Assembly: GCF_000378945.1 (NCBI RefSeq)
Contig: NZ_KB900539.1
Coordinates: 202,168 to 266,167 of the forward strand
From: Methyloversatilis universalis EHg5
Lineage (GTDB): Bacteria > Pseudomonadota > Gammaproteobacteria > Burkholderiales > Rhodocyclaceae
Length of the DNA stretch: 64,000 nt
Direction of reading: 5' to 3'
The notes beneath the pieces were generated by a model. That model ran no database searches. It saw nothing but the letters and a program-made list of their open reading frames with translations, and was not told the origin of the DNA. The position numbers were made by a program, and so were the translations under genes. Below are positions 9,877 through 19,228 of the stretch, one piece after another; positions within the stretch are counted from its first letter, which is position 1, and each line of letters opens with the position of its first letter.

Positions 9877-9953
9877 GCGCCCGTAGCTCAGCTGGATAGA
9901 GTACTGCCCTCCGAAGGCAGGGGTCGTGCGTTCGAATCGCGCCGGGCGCGCCA
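9877..9953 (+). tRNA. tRNA-Arg (anticodon CCG)
   Basis: A 77-nt cloverleaf. Acceptor arms GCGCCCG and CGGGCGC pair fully, with discriminator G and an encoded CCA at 9951-9953. The D-arm contains AGCTCAGCTGGATAGAG. The anticodon stem CTGCC/GGCAG encloses the loop CTCCGAA, giving anticodon CCG (reads CGG). The T-loop is GTTCGAATC. A strong terminator follows within 10 bp. No integrase or repeated attachment half-site is seen nearby. Confidence 0.97.
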
Positions 9954-9960
9954 GATTCGG

Positions 9961-9998
9961 AAAAAGGCTGGATCCTCTTGAGGATCCAGCCTTTTTTT
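9961..9998 (+). terminator. Intrinsic terminator of tRNA-Arg
   Basis: Stem GGCTGGATCCT / AGGATCCAGCC with a 4-nt loop, extended by A5/T5 and followed by a run of seven T. It directly follows the tRNA. Confidence 0.95.
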
Positions 9999-10157
9999 GT
10001 TTTCATCGTGCAGGCCAGGTCATCGGCGCCTGCACGCGTCAGGCCATTTTCATGCTGCAGCGCAAAAGCTGGCATTCCGTTCTTTTCGGGCGGAATGCCG
10101 GAGCCCTGGGCTACTATCCGCCGGAATGGCTTATGGCCGATGGATTCCGGGAGGCAT

Positions 10158-12089
10158 ATGGGCGGCGGAATGATGCAGCCTCACGCTTGGCGCTGGCTTG
10201 TGCTGGTCGTAATGGTGCTGGCGGTGTTCGATGTCCGGCTGTACATGATGGCCAGCGAGGCGCGTCAGGCGGCACTGGACCGCGCCCAGTACACGCTGCA
10301 CGTCGGCGTGGATGTGCTGGCTCAGCGGCTGGACCAGCAGTTGACTACCTATGACCGCCTGTTGTCCGGCATCGGCGAAGCGGTGCGTCTGCGCGGCAGG
10401 ATTTCCGATACCCCCGATCTCACGATGCACCGCCTGCTGCTGCGGCGCCATGCGATCAACCCCGAACTGCGCTCCTTCTTCCTGGTCCGGGAGACCGGCG
10501 TGATGGCCGAGGTGTCGACCGCCTATCCGCTGAAAGAGGTGGATGTGTCCGGACGCGACTACTTCCTGGCGCAGTCCGGGTCGGGCGCGGACGAAGACCG
10601 CCTGTTCGTCGGCCAGCCCATCGTGAGCAAGCTGACCGGCCAGTACATCGTCCCGCTCAGCCGGCGGGTAGAGAACGAAGGCAGCCGATTTCTCGGCGTG
10701 GTGGCTGCGGCGGTGGATCCGGGCATGCTCACGAAAATGCTCGCCGAACAGGGCCTTCCGGACGGTTACGTACTGTCGGTATTCCTGCAGAGCGGGCAGG
10801 GAATGGCCTGTTACCCGGCACGTGTCGATTGCCTGCAGCGCAAGGTCGACCACACGCCGCTGTTCCGCTCCTTGCTGCCGGCCGAGGCCCGCGGGCAGTT
10901 CGCCCACCAGACGCTGCTCGACGAAACCCCGGGGCTGGCGGCCTACACCACTTCGTCGCGCTACCGGCTGGTCGTCGCCGCGACGGTGGATGAGAAGACG
11001 GTGCTGGTACCTTGGCGCCGCGATCTGGGCAACTACGTGCTCATTGCGATCGCCGGCAACCTTATCGTGGCCGGTCTGGCCTGGTTCGCCGTCAACCAGG
11101 TGCAGCGACGGCGGCTGGCGTTGCTCCAGCTGGCCCACGCGAACCAGGAACTCGAGGACCGCGTGCTGCAGCGCACGCAGCAGCTCAAGCGCAGCGAGGA
11201 CCGCGCCCGTACCTTCATGAATACCGCGCGCGATGGCGTGGTGGTGATAGACAGCAACAGCTGCATCGTCGAGTTCAACCGGGCGGCCGAAAACCTGTTC
11301 GGCTATTCACTGAAGGAGGTGCTCGGGCGCAAGATCGACATGCTGATGCCGCAGCAGTTCGGCGCGGAACACCGTGACTACGTGCAGGCCGCGAATGGTG
11401 CGACGGGCGTGCGCAGCGGCAGTCGAGGCCGCGAGGTGACCGGACTGCACAAGGACGGGCACGAATTTCCGATCGACGTCACGGTGGGCAGTTCGGGCGA
11501 GGGCGGACAGAGTTTCCATGTCGGCATCATCCGCGACATCAGCGAACGCAAGCGGCTGGAGCGCGAGCTGCAGCAGCAGGCCGCTACCGATGGGCTGACC
11601 GGCGTGCTGAACCGCCGTGCCTTTACGGCCAAGAGCGAGGAGCTGATCGCGGTTGCGCTGCGGCACGACCGGCCGCTCAGCCTGCTGGTGATCGATGTCG
11701 ACCACTTCAAGAAGGTGAACGACGTGCATGGCCATCCGGCCGGCGACGCGGTGCTCCGGGCGCTGGCCCGGATGCTGGGGGCCGCGCTGCGTACCGGCGA
11801 TGTACTTGGCCGGTTGGGCGGCGAGGAATTCGCCATCGTGCTGTCGGAAACCGATGAAGCCGGCGCGCGCGACGCGGGCGAACGCCTGTTGCAGGTCGTG
11901 CGCGCTGCACGCATCGATCACGAGGGTACGGCGTTGCATATCACCGTGAGCATCGGTGCGGCGGTGCTGCGGGCCGGTGAGGACGGTTTCGCTGCCCTCT
12001 TCTCGCGCGCCGATCGCGCGCTGTACCGGGCGAAGAACAGTGGCCGTGACCGTCTGGCACTGGAGCGTGCCGAGGACGCAGTGGCCTGA
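10158..12089 (+). CDS. Membrane diguanylate cyclase with Cache, PAS and GGDEF domains
   Basis: A 643-aa signalling enzyme predicted to make cyclic di-GMP. From the N-terminus it has a membrane helix (WLVLVVMVLAVFDVRLYMM), a periplasmic Cache-type sensor of about 250 residues, and a second helix (YVLIAIAGNLIVAGLAWFAV). A short coiled coil follows, then a PAS domain (ARTFMNTARDGVVVIDSNSC) and a GGDEF domain. The active-site loop is GGEEF at residues 554-558, and an RTGD sequence five residues before it (545-548) is a complete inhibitory I-site, so product feedback is expected. The ATG at 10158 has GGGAGG upstream; the frame is open further back to 9978. Ligand unknown. Confidence 0.92.
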   Translation: MGGGMMQPHAWRWLVLVVMVLAVFDVRLYMMASEARQAALDRAQYTLHVGVDVLAQRLDQQLTTYDRLLSGIGEAVRLRGRISDTPDLTMHRLLLRRHAINPELRSFFLVRETGVMAEVSTAYPLKEVDVSGRDYFLAQSGSGADEDRLFVGQPIVSKLTGQYIVPLSRRVENEGSRFLGVVAAAVDPGMLTKMLAEQGLPDGYVLSVFLQSGQGMACYPARVDCLQRKVDHTPLFRSLLPAEARGQFAHQTLLDETPGLAAYTTSSRYRLVVAATVDEKTVLVPWRRDLGNYVLIAIAGNLIVAGLAWFAVNQVQRRRLALLQLAHANQELEDRVLQRTQQLKRSEDRARTFMNTARDGVVVIDSNSCIVEFNRAAENLFGYSLKEVLGRKIDMLMPQQFGAEHRDYVQAANGATGVRSGSRGREVTGLHKDGHEFPIDVTVGSSGEGGQSFHVGIIRDISERKRLERELQQQAATDGLTGVLNRRAFTAKSEELIAVALRHDRPLSLLVIDVDHFKKVNDVHGHPAGDAVLRALARMLGAALRTGDVLGRLGGEEFAIVLSETDEAGARDAGERLLQVVRAARIDHEGTALHITVSIGAAVLRAGEDGFAALFSRADRALYRAKNSGRDRLALERAEDAVA

Positions 12090-12108
12090 ACTTTGTAGCG
12101 CCGGTCGG

Positions 12109-13212
12109 TCAGCCGCCGAAGCGCTGTTCGACCTGGCGGTGAAAAATCGCGCCGGCGACGGTGCTGGCGATCCAGGCGAACAGCAGGCCCGCCACCGCGG
12201 TGTCCGGCGTGGCGCCCCAGATGCGGCTCACGAAAGCATTCACCAGCATGGCCACCGGATAGTGGATCAGAAAGACCGAGAATGAAATGCGGCCGAGGAA
12301 GGCCAGCGGGCGCAGGTCGGGCCAGCGGTCGAAGGCACCGCTGCGCAGCCCCACCCACAGCGAGGCCGCGACACAGGCGGCCACCGCCACCCGTTCACGG
12401 TGCTCGATCTGCAGTGCCAGCAGCACTGCCAGCGCGATCGCCAGGCCCCACAGCGGTGAGCGGTCGCGCCGGCTGAGCCAGCAGGCCGCCGCGCCGAGCG
12501 CGTACACGCCGAAGAAGTAGGGGGCGATGAAATCCAGATCCGGGTTGCGGTTGATCGCGAACAGCGACAGCAGCGCGAGGCCGGAGGTGAGCAGCGCCAG
12601 CACACGGGTGCGCCGCGGCGGGCGGGCCAGCCGGGTCAGCCACACGGTGATGGCCATCATCGCGTACAGCTGGAAGTCGATCGCCACGTACCAGACGCCG
12701 GCCGACAGCGCTTCTACACCGACCACGTCGTGCATCAGCAGCAGGTGGGCCAGCAGCTGGTTGAAATGCGGCGCGGCCGGCAGGCTGGGGTCGGCGATCA
12801 GCGTGCGTGCAATGGCTGCGCACACAATGCTCACCAGCACCGCGGCGGTACAGGGCAGGGCCAGCCGGCGGTAACGCTTCCACAGCGCCGACGACAGCGA
12901 AAGCGGGCGCGCCTGCAGTGACGGCGCCAGCGCCCGCGCGGCGAGAAAGCCGCCGAGCACGAAGAACACCTGCACCGCGAGCCGGCCATCGTAGTAGAGC
13001 CAGTCCACCAGGCGCGGGAAGCGCAGCCGCAGCGCTTCGGACAGCGGCCCGTAGGCGACCAGGTGATGCAGCACGATGAGCTGCGAGGCGAAGGCCTTCA
13101 GCGCGTCGAACACCGCCAGCCGCCCGCCGGCCGCGCGTGCGCGGGTGCCGGCCTGCGGAAGGTGTGCCGTGCCGAGGGCCGGACTGTTGGCGGTGGGTGT
13201 ATAGGTGGTCAC
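12109..13212 (-). CDS. Acyltransferase 3 family membrane protein (OafA/YrhL-like)
   Basis: A polytopic inner-membrane protein of about 367 aa. It has the family opening (VFDALKAFASQLIVLHHLVAYG, with the catalytic-type His pair), FFVLGGFLAARAL, and roughly ten hydrophobic segments ending FLGRISFSVFLIHYPV. Such enzymes O-acylate surface polysaccharides, lipids or glucans; the acceptor is unknown. The start is uncertain: I use GTG at 13212, but the open frame reaches a TTG at 13293 and neither has a good ribosome-binding site. It converges with the diguanylate cyclase gene across only 19 bp. Confidence 0.85.
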   Translation of the reverse strand: MTTYTPTANSPALGTAHLPQAGTRARAAGGRLAVFDALKAFASQLIVLHHLVAYGPLSEALRLRFPRLVDWLYYDGRLAVQVFFVLGGFLAARALAPSLQARPLSLSSALWKRYRRLALPCTAAVLVSIVCAAIARTLIADPSLPAAPHFNQLLAHLLLMHDVVGVEALSAGVWYVAIDFQLYAMMAITVWLTRLARPPRRTRVLALLTSGLALLSLFAINRNPDLDFIAPYFFGVYALGAAACWLSRRDRSPLWGLAIALAVLLALQIEHRERVAVAACVAASLWVGLRSGAFDRWPDLRPLAFLGRISFSVFLIHYPVAMLVNAFVSRIWGATPDTAVAGLLFAWIASTVAGAIFHRQVEQRFGG

Positions 13213-13394
13213 GGAGTGCGGCTTGCGGCTATCGGGCGGCACCGCACGGCCGGTGCGGGCACAAAGCTGCGCATTGTGCACTGCGGTGCGCAAGGATCAA
13301 GCCCCTGTCGCGTCCGCCGCGCGACCGGTCTGACGCCCGCGCCATCCCTGCCACCCTGTGTTCCGCCGCCCGATGCGCTGTCAGCACAGTCTTG

Positions 13395-16121
13395 TCAGTG
13401 CGCTTCGTCCCAATTGCGGCCGACGCCGGCTTCCACCTTGAGCGGCACCGACAGCTGGGCCACGCCTTCCATCAGTGCCGGCACGCGGGTGCGGACGACA
13501 TCGAGCTCGGCGTCCGGCACTTCCAGCACCAGTTCGTCGTGTACCTGCAGAATGAGGCGGGTGGCCAGCCCTTCCGCCTTCAGCCAGCCGGACACCGCGA
13601 TCATCGCCAGCTTGATCAGGTCGGCCGCGGTGCCCTGCATCGGCGCGTTGATCGCGGCGCGCTCGGCGCCCTGGCGGCGCCCCACCTGCTGCGCGCGGAT
13701 GTCCGGCAGCTGCAGCCGGCGCCCGAACACGGTTTCGACATAGCCCTGCTCGCGCGCCAGCGCGCGGGTTTCGTCCATGTAGCGGGCGACGCCCGGGTAC
13801 TGCGCGAAGTAGCGGTCTATCCAGCTCTGCGCGGCGCTGCGCTCGATGTCCAGGTTCTTCGCCAGGCCGTGCGCGCTCATGCCGTAGATCAGGCCGAAAT
13901 TGATCACCTTGGCGTAGCGGCGCTGTTCGCTGCTCACCTCGGCCGGTGCCACACCGAACACTTCGGCTGCGGTCGCGCGGTGCACGTCTTCGCCGTCGGC
14001 GAAGGCCTGCAGCAGGCGGGCGTCCTGCGACAGGTGGGCCATGATGCGCAGTTCGATCTGCGAGTAGTCGGCGCTGACCAGCACATGGCCGGGCGGCGCG
14101 ATGAAGGCGGAGCGGATGCGCCGGCCTTCGGCGGTGCGCACCGGAATGTTCTGCAGATTCGGGTCGACCGACGACAGCCGGCCGGTTACCGCCACCGCCT
14201 GACCGAAGCTGGTGTGCACCCGGCCGGTATCGGCGCGCACCATGCGCGGCAGCTTGTCGGTATAGGTGCCCTTGAGCTTGGCCATGCCTCGGTATTCGAG
14301 AATGAGGGCCGGCAGCGGGTAATCGAGCGCCAGCTGCGACAGCACTTCCTCGTCGGTCGAGGGCGTGCCGGACGGCGTTTTCTTGATCACCGGCAGCTTT
14401 TCGCGCTCGAACAGGATTTCCGCGAGCTGTTTCGGTGAGTTGATGTTGAACGGCTGCTTGGCGGCGTCGTGTGCGCGCCGCTCCAGATCCAGCATTTTCT
14501 GGCCCAGTTCGTTGCTCTGGGCGGCCAGCGAGCCGACGTCGAGCAGCACGCCGTTGCGTTCCATCTCGAACAGGATGTCGGACACCGGCAGTTCGATGTC
14601 GCGATATATATATGCAAGCTTGCTGTCGGCGGCGATGCGCGGTGCCAGCACCTGATGCACACGCAGCGTCACGTCGGCGTCTTCGGCGGCGTAGGCGGCG
14701 GCACGGTCCAGAGGTACCTGTTCGAAGCCGATGCGCGCGGCGCCCTTGCCGGTCACTTCGTCATAGCTGATCACCTTCAGGCCGAGGTGGCGGGTGACCA
14801 GGGTGTCGAGGCTGTGGTTGCGGTCGGCTTCCAGCACATAGCTTTCGAGCAGCGTGTCATCGACCACGCCGGCCAGCCGTATGCCGTGATTGGCGAACAC
14901 GTGGCGGTCGTACTTGAGGTTCTGGCCGAGCTTGCCGTGCGTCGGCGATTCCAGCCAGGGCCTGAGCGCGGCCAGCACCTCGTCCAGCGGCAGCTGGGCC
15001 GGGGCGTCCGGATAGACGTGACCCAGCGGCAGATAGGCGGCTTCGCCTTCGGCCAGCGCGAAACTCATGCCAACCAGCCGCGCTTCCATCGGATCGAGGC
15101 CGGTGGTTTCGGTGTCCAGCGACACCACCCCGGCGGCCATCAGCTTCGCCAGCCAGCGCTCGAAGGCTGCGCGGTCGAGCAGGGTTTCGTAGTGGGCGCG
15201 GTGACTGCCTTCGGGCGCGGTCGAGGGCGCGGCATCCTCCGCCGGCGCCGGGGCATTCACCGTCTTGCGTCCGCCCTTGGCCAGATCATCGAGCAGGCCG
15301 CGGAAGCCGTATCGTTCGTAGATCGGGCGCAGCGCCTCGGCGTCTTCGCCGTCCGAGGTCAGCGATTCCAGCGGCTGCGGCAGTTCGACATCGCATTTCA
15401 CGGTCAGCAGCCGGCGCGCCATCGGCAGGAAGTCGAGGTGGGCGCGCAGGTTCTCGCCCACCTTGCCGCCGATGTCGGCCGCGTGCGCGACCACCGAATC
15501 CAGCGTGCCGCCGTACTGCTGCAGCCACTTCACCGCGGTTTTCGGGCCGCACTTGTCCACGCCCGGCACGTTGTCCACGCTGTCGCCGATCAGTGCGAGG
15601 TAGTCGACGATGGCCGACGGCGGCACGCCGAACTTGGCCAGCACGCCGGCTTCGTCCAGCTTTTCCTCGCTCATCGTGTTTACCAGCGTCACGTGCCTGT
15701 TCACGAGCTGGGCGAGGTCCTTGTCGCCGGTCGATATGACGCAGTCGATGCCGCGTTCGGTCGCGTGCGCGGCCAGCGTGCCGATCACGTCGTCGGCTTC
15801 CACGCCGTCGACCATCAGCAGCGGCCAGCCGAGTGCGCGCACCGCGTCGTGGATGGGCGCGATCTGCGCCGCCAGGTCTTCCGGCATCGGCGGCCGATGG
15901 CCCTTGTAGTCCGGGTACCAGTCGTCGCGGAAGGTTTTGCCTTTGGCATCGAACACGACTGCGCGGTATTCCGCCTTGTAGTCGGCTGCCAGCCGCCTTA
16001 GCATGTTGATGACGCCGCGCAGCGCGCCGGTGGGCTCGCCCTGCGCATTGCGCAGGTCGGGCAGCGCGTGGAAGGCGCGGTACAGGTAGGACGATCCATC
16101 GACAAGCAGCAGCGTGGGCAT
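13395..16121 (-). CDS. polA: DNA polymerase I
   Basis: A 908-aa enzyme for Okazaki-fragment maturation and repair. It has an N-terminal 5'-nuclease domain (MPTLLLVDGSSYLYRAFHAL; GVEADDVIGTLA) and an intact 3'-5' exonuclease domain with Exo I VSLDTETTGLD. The polymerase domain carries motif A SADYSQIELRIMAHLS, an O-helix RRYAKVINFGLIYGMSA and motif C LQVHDELVLEVP. Full length for proteobacteria. The ATG at 16121 is chosen because the family begins at that methionine. The LOG-family gene is divergent. Confidence 0.98.
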   Translation of the reverse strand: MPTLLLVDGSSYLYRAFHALPDLRNAQGEPTGALRGVINMLRRLAADYKAEYRAVVFDAKGKTFRDDWYPDYKGHRPPMPEDLAAQIAPIHDAVRALGWPLLMVDGVEADDVIGTLAAHATERGIDCVISTGDKDLAQLVNRHVTLVNTMSEEKLDEAGVLAKFGVPPSAIVDYLALIGDSVDNVPGVDKCGPKTAVKWLQQYGGTLDSVVAHAADIGGKVGENLRAHLDFLPMARRLLTVKCDVELPQPLESLTSDGEDAEALRPIYERYGFRGLLDDLAKGGRKTVNAPAPAEDAAPSTAPEGSHRAHYETLLDRAAFERWLAKLMAAGVVSLDTETTGLDPMEARLVGMSFALAEGEAAYLPLGHVYPDAPAQLPLDEVLAALRPWLESPTHGKLGQNLKYDRHVFANHGIRLAGVVDDTLLESYVLEADRNHSLDTLVTRHLGLKVISYDEVTGKGAARIGFEQVPLDRAAAYAAEDADVTLRVHQVLAPRIAADSKLAYIYRDIELPVSDILFEMERNGVLLDVGSLAAQSNELGQKMLDLERRAHDAAKQPFNINSPKQLAEILFEREKLPVIKKTPSGTPSTDEEVLSQLALDYPLPALILEYRGMAKLKGTYTDKLPRMVRADTGRVHTSFGQAVAVTGRLSSVDPNLQNIPVRTAEGRRIRSAFIAPPGHVLVSADYSQIELRIMAHLSQDARLLQAFADGEDVHRATAAEVFGVAPAEVSSEQRRYAKVINFGLIYGMSAHGLAKNLDIERSAAQSWIDRYFAQYPGVARYMDETRALAREQGYVETVFGRRLQLPDIRAQQVGRRQGAERAAINAPMQGTAADLIKLAMIAVSGWLKAEGLATRLILQVHDELVLEVPDAELDVVRTRVPALMEGVAQLSVPLKVEAGVGRNWDEAH

Positions 16122-16236
16122 GGCGGGTTCCGCATCAGGACATTCGGTCAGCCCGCGATTATCGCCGGAGCGCCGGTCACCTGAGCACAATCTCCGCGTG
16201 CCCGCGCCTTGCCCTCATTCACCGGACACCATTTCC

Positions 16237-16965
16237 ATGAGCGCGAAAGACAAACTGCCGGGCATGATTGACCCGGGTGAAGCCGCACGCACCAGCAGCG
16301 CCCGCGAAGCCTGGCGCATCTTCGGCATCATGGCCGAATTCGTCGAAGCGACCGAGCGGCTGCAGCAGATCCGGCCGGCGGTGAGCATTTTCGGCAGCGC
16401 CCGCACGCCGCCCGACCACCCTTACTACGACCTGACCGAACGCATCGCCCGCCAGCTGTCGGACGCCGGCTTCTCGGTCATTTCCGGCGGCGGCCCCGGC
16501 ATCATGGAAGCGGCCAACAAGGGCGCCTTCCACGGCAAGTCGCCCAGCGTGGGCCTGAACATCCAGCTGCCGATGGAACAGCACGCGAACGTCTATCAGG
16601 ACATTTCGCATTCTTTCGAGCACTTCTTCGCCCGCAAGTACATGTTTGTGCGCTTCGCTGCCGCTTATGTGGTGATGCCCGGCGGTTTCGGCACCGTGGA
16701 CGAGCTGATGGAGGCGCTGACGCTGATCCAGACCCGCAAGAGCCGCTCGATTCCGGTCATCCTGGTGCATTCGCCGTTCTGGGCCGGCCTGATCGACTGG
16801 TTCCGCAACACGCTGGTGAACGAAGGCATGATTTCGCCAGCCGACATGGATCTGGTGCAGATCATCGACGACCCGGCGCAGATCGTGGACGCCATCTTCC
16901 GGCACTACGAGAACCGCAGCTTCATGCCGCTGCCTGAAGAGCATGAGGCCATGCTGAATCTCTAG
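16237..16965 (+). CDS. LOG family protein (TIGR00730, cytokinin-riboside phosphoribohydrolase-like)
   Basis: A 242-aa Rossmann-fold protein with the family signatures SVISGGGPGIMEAANKGA and VVMPGGFGTVDELMEALTLIQT. The second is the PGGxGTxxE motif of LOG/lysine-decarboxylase-like nucleotide hydrolases. Bacterial members release the base from nucleoside 5'-monophosphates (PpnN-like) or are uncharacterised. The ATG at 16237 (MSAKDKLPGMIDP) is preferred to the longer open frame from 16114. It is divergent from polA, with a 115-bp gap. Confidence 0.88.
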   Translation: MSAKDKLPGMIDPGEAARTSSAREAWRIFGIMAEFVEATERLQQIRPAVSIFGSARTPPDHPYYDLTERIARQLSDAGFSVISGGGPGIMEAANKGAFHGKSPSVGLNIQLPMEQHANVYQDISHSFEHFFARKYMFVRFAAAYVVMPGGFGTVDELMEALTLIQTRKSRSIPVILVHSPFWAGLIDWFRNTLVNEGMISPADMDLVQIIDDPAQIVDAIFRHYENRSFMPLPEEHEAMLNL

Positions 16966-17085
16966 CACCGCCCGGGTACTTTCCAGCGCGCGTGAAAACC
17001 CGGCCGGCGGCTGTTGCATACGCCCCCGTCCGGGCTGAAGGGTGGGGTGCCTCTGTTAAACTGCGGGAAATACGAAGGATTTTCG

Positions 17086-17442
17086 ATGCGACCGCTTCTT
17101 TCTGCCGCCCTGATCGCCGTTTCGCTGGCTGCCGCCGTGCCGGCCGCGTTCGCACAGGCCAACCGCCCGTCCAATCTGCAGCCGATTCCGGAACCCCCGC
17201 CGCCGCCCGAACCGCTGGAAGGCGGCGTCGCGGTCGAGCCGCAGGTGACCATCCTGCAGCGCAATGGCGAAACCGTGGAAGAGCACCGGGTGAACGGCAA
17301 GCTCTACATGATCAAAGTGACGCCCAGCCATGGCGTGCCCTACTACCTGATGGACGAGACCGGCTCCGGCGCGATGACGCGCTATGACGATCTCGACTCC
17401 GGCCTGCGCGTGCCGAAGTGGGTGATCTTCTCGTTCGACTGA
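17086..17442 (+). CDS. DUF2782 family periplasmic protein
   Basis: A 118-aa protein with a clear signal peptide (LLSAALIAVSLAAAVPAAFA), a proline-rich linker (PIPEPPPPPEPLEGG) and the DUF2782 core (NGKLYMIKVTPSHGVPYYLMD ending WVIFSFD). Function unknown. In betaproteobacteria this gene usually lies between polA and thrB, as it does here. The ATG follows GAAGGATTTTCG. Confidence 0.88.
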   Translation: MRPLLSAALIAVSLAAAVPAAFAQANRPSNLQPIPEPPPPPEPLEGGVAVEPQVTILQRNGETVEEHRVNGKLYMIKVTPSHGVPYYLMDETGSGAMTRYDDLDSGLRVPKWVIFSFD

Positions 17443-17486
17443 CCCGCGGGCGCCGCCGGCGCCTGCCCAACCTTCCGTCCTGACTC

Positions 17487-18443
17487 GTGTCCGTCTTCAC
17501 CACCGTCACCGCAGACGAGCTGCGCGACTGGCTGAAGAATTACTCCATCGGCCATCTGGTGTCGCTGGAGGGAATTCCGGCCGGCATCGAAAACACCAAT
17601 TACTTCGTCGACACCTCGCACGGCCGCTATGTGCTCACCGTGTTCGAGAAGCTCACGCGCACCGAACTGCCGTTCTACGTGCACCTGATGGCGCATCTGG
17701 CGCGCCACGGCATTCCCTGCCCGGCGCCGATCGCCGACCGTGACAACGAATACCTCGGCACGATCCACGGCAAGCCGGCGATGCTGGCTACGCGGCTCGC
17801 CGGCCGCTCGCAGATGGAGCCGGGCCCGGCGCACTGCGCCGCCATCGGCAGCATGCTGGCCACCATGCACGTGGCTGGCCAGAGCTACAACCGCCGCTTC
17901 GATAACCCGCGCGGCTACGCCTGGTGGGTGGACACCGCGCCGCGCCTGCTCGATTTCCTGCCGGCCGACGAGCGCGCGCTGCTCGAATCCGAAATCGCCT
18001 TCCAGCGCGCCGCGCGCGATGACGGCCTGTGCCGAGAACTGCCGCACGGCGTGGTGCATGCCGACCTGTTCCGCGACAACGTGCTGATGGACGGCGAGCG
18101 CGTGGGCGGCGTGATCGACTTCTACTTCGCCGGCGACGACTATCTGCTGTTCGATCTGGCGGTCACGCTGAACGACTGGTGTTCGGATGCGGCCGGCGAA
18201 CTGGTCCCGGCCAAGGCGGACGCCATGCTGCGCGCCTATCACGCCGAACGCCCGCTGTCCGACGCCGAGCACCGCGCCTGGCCGGCCATGATGCGCGGCG
18301 CCGCGCTGCGTTTCTGGATGTCGCGGCTGTACGACTTCCACATGCCGCGCGACGGCGCCATGGTGCACAAGCACGATCCGGCCCGTTTCCGCGACGTACT
18401 GCGCGCGCGCATCCGCGCCGGTGACACGCTGCCATGGCGCTGA
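17487..18443 (+). CDS. thrB: Homoserine kinase (APH-fold ThrB type)
   Basis: A 318-aa cytoplasmic enzyme phosphorylating homoserine in threonine synthesis. It belongs to the aminoglycoside-phosphotransferase-fold ThrB family of beta/gammaproteobacteria and Pseudomonas, not the GHMP type. Signatures are GIPAGIENTNYFVDT, the catalytic loop GVVHADLFRDNVL and GVIDFYFAGDDYLLFDLAV. The start is GTG at 17487, which gives the family N-terminus MSVFTTVTADEL. The last 10 bp overlap the next gene. Confidence 0.95.
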   Translation: MSVFTTVTADELRDWLKNYSIGHLVSLEGIPAGIENTNYFVDTSHGRYVLTVFEKLTRTELPFYVHLMAHLARHGIPCPAPIADRDNEYLGTIHGKPAMLATRLAGRSQMEPGPAHCAAIGSMLATMHVAGQSYNRRFDNPRGYAWWVDTAPRLLDFLPADERALLESEIAFQRAARDDGLCRELPHGVVHADLFRDNVLMDGERVGGVIDFYFAGDDYLLFDLAVTLNDWCSDAAGELVPAKADAMLRAYHAERPLSDAEHRAWPAMMRGAALRFWMSRLYDFHMPRDGAMVHKHDPARFRDVLRARIRAGDTLPWR

Positions 18444-19228
18444 GCCTGCAGGCACGCGCGCTGCCGGCGCTGGCCGGCTGGTCATGGATCGCCGGCGGTT
18501 TTGCGCTGTTCCGCCGCAATCCGCCGCTGATGACCGCGCTCACGCTGAGCTATCTGCTGGTGATGGTGTTCCTGAACGTGGTGCCGCTGCTTGGCCCGAT
18601 ACTGGTTGCCATCTGCCTGCCGCTGATGTCGGTCATCGTGTTCAACGGCTCGCGTCTGCTCGACGAGCGGCGCGAGGTGAGCGCCGAGGCGCTCAAGCAG
18701 GGGCTGGTGCCGAATGCGCGCACCCTGGTGCAGCTGGGTTTCGTTCACCTTGGCGGTTCTCTGCTGGTGGTGCTTATCCACACCCTGCTGTTTCCGGGTG
18801 CGGACGCTGCCATCGCCGAGGGCGACGAAACGCTGTTCATGCGCACGCTGATGCAGCTGCTGCCGCTGGTGCTGCCGCTCATCCTGATCATGTGGTTTCC
18901 GCCGTATCTGATCGCCACTGCGGACCTGCCGCTGGGCAAGGCACTGTTCTTCGGCGCCATCGGCGTGCTGCGCAACATCGTGCCCTTCGTCGTGTATTTC
19001 GCCGGCGCGGCGCTGCTGGGTGTGGGCCTGCCCATGCTGCTGGTGCAGGCGCTGGATTCCGACGGCGTGTCCGGCATCCTGCGCTTCGTGCTGCGCATGG
19101 CGCTGCTGTTCGTGCTGGTGCCGACGATGGCCGCCAGCCTGTACGTGAGCTTCCGCCAGGTGTTCGCGCAGGCGGCGCCCGAAGCCGCGCCGCCGGCACC
19201 GGACGCACCCGGGCCTGCCGATGAGTGA
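18434..19228 (+). CDS. Polytopic membrane protein, BPSS1780 family
   Basis: A 264-aa protein with about six hydrophobic segments, for example TLSYLLVMVFLNVVPLLGPILVAI and LLPLVLPLILIMWFPPYLIA. Cytoplasmic motifs include SRLLDERREVSAEAL. It matches the betaproteobacterial BPSS1780-type membrane family of unknown function. The start overlaps thrB by 10 bp and the end overlaps nadD by 8 bp, so all three are likely translated in coupling. Confidence 0.82.
   Translation: MALSLQARALPALAGWSWIAGGFALFRRNPPLMTALTLSYLLVMVFLNVVPLLGPILVAICLPLMSVIVFNGSRLLDERREVSAEALKQGLVPNARTLVQLGFVHLGGSLLVVLIHTLLFPGADAAIAEGDETLFMRTLMQLLPLVLPLILIMWFPPYLIATADLPLGKALFFGAIGVLRNIVPFVVYFAGAALLGVGLPMLLVQALDSDGVSGILRFVLRMALLFVLVPTMAASLYVSFRQVFAQAAPEAAPPAPDAPGPADE

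Noticed and set aside
9877-9998. tRNA-Arg as an attachment site for a genomic island
   Set aside because: The downstream diguanylate cyclase and housekeeping genes show no island features, and no repeated tRNA 3' end was noticed.
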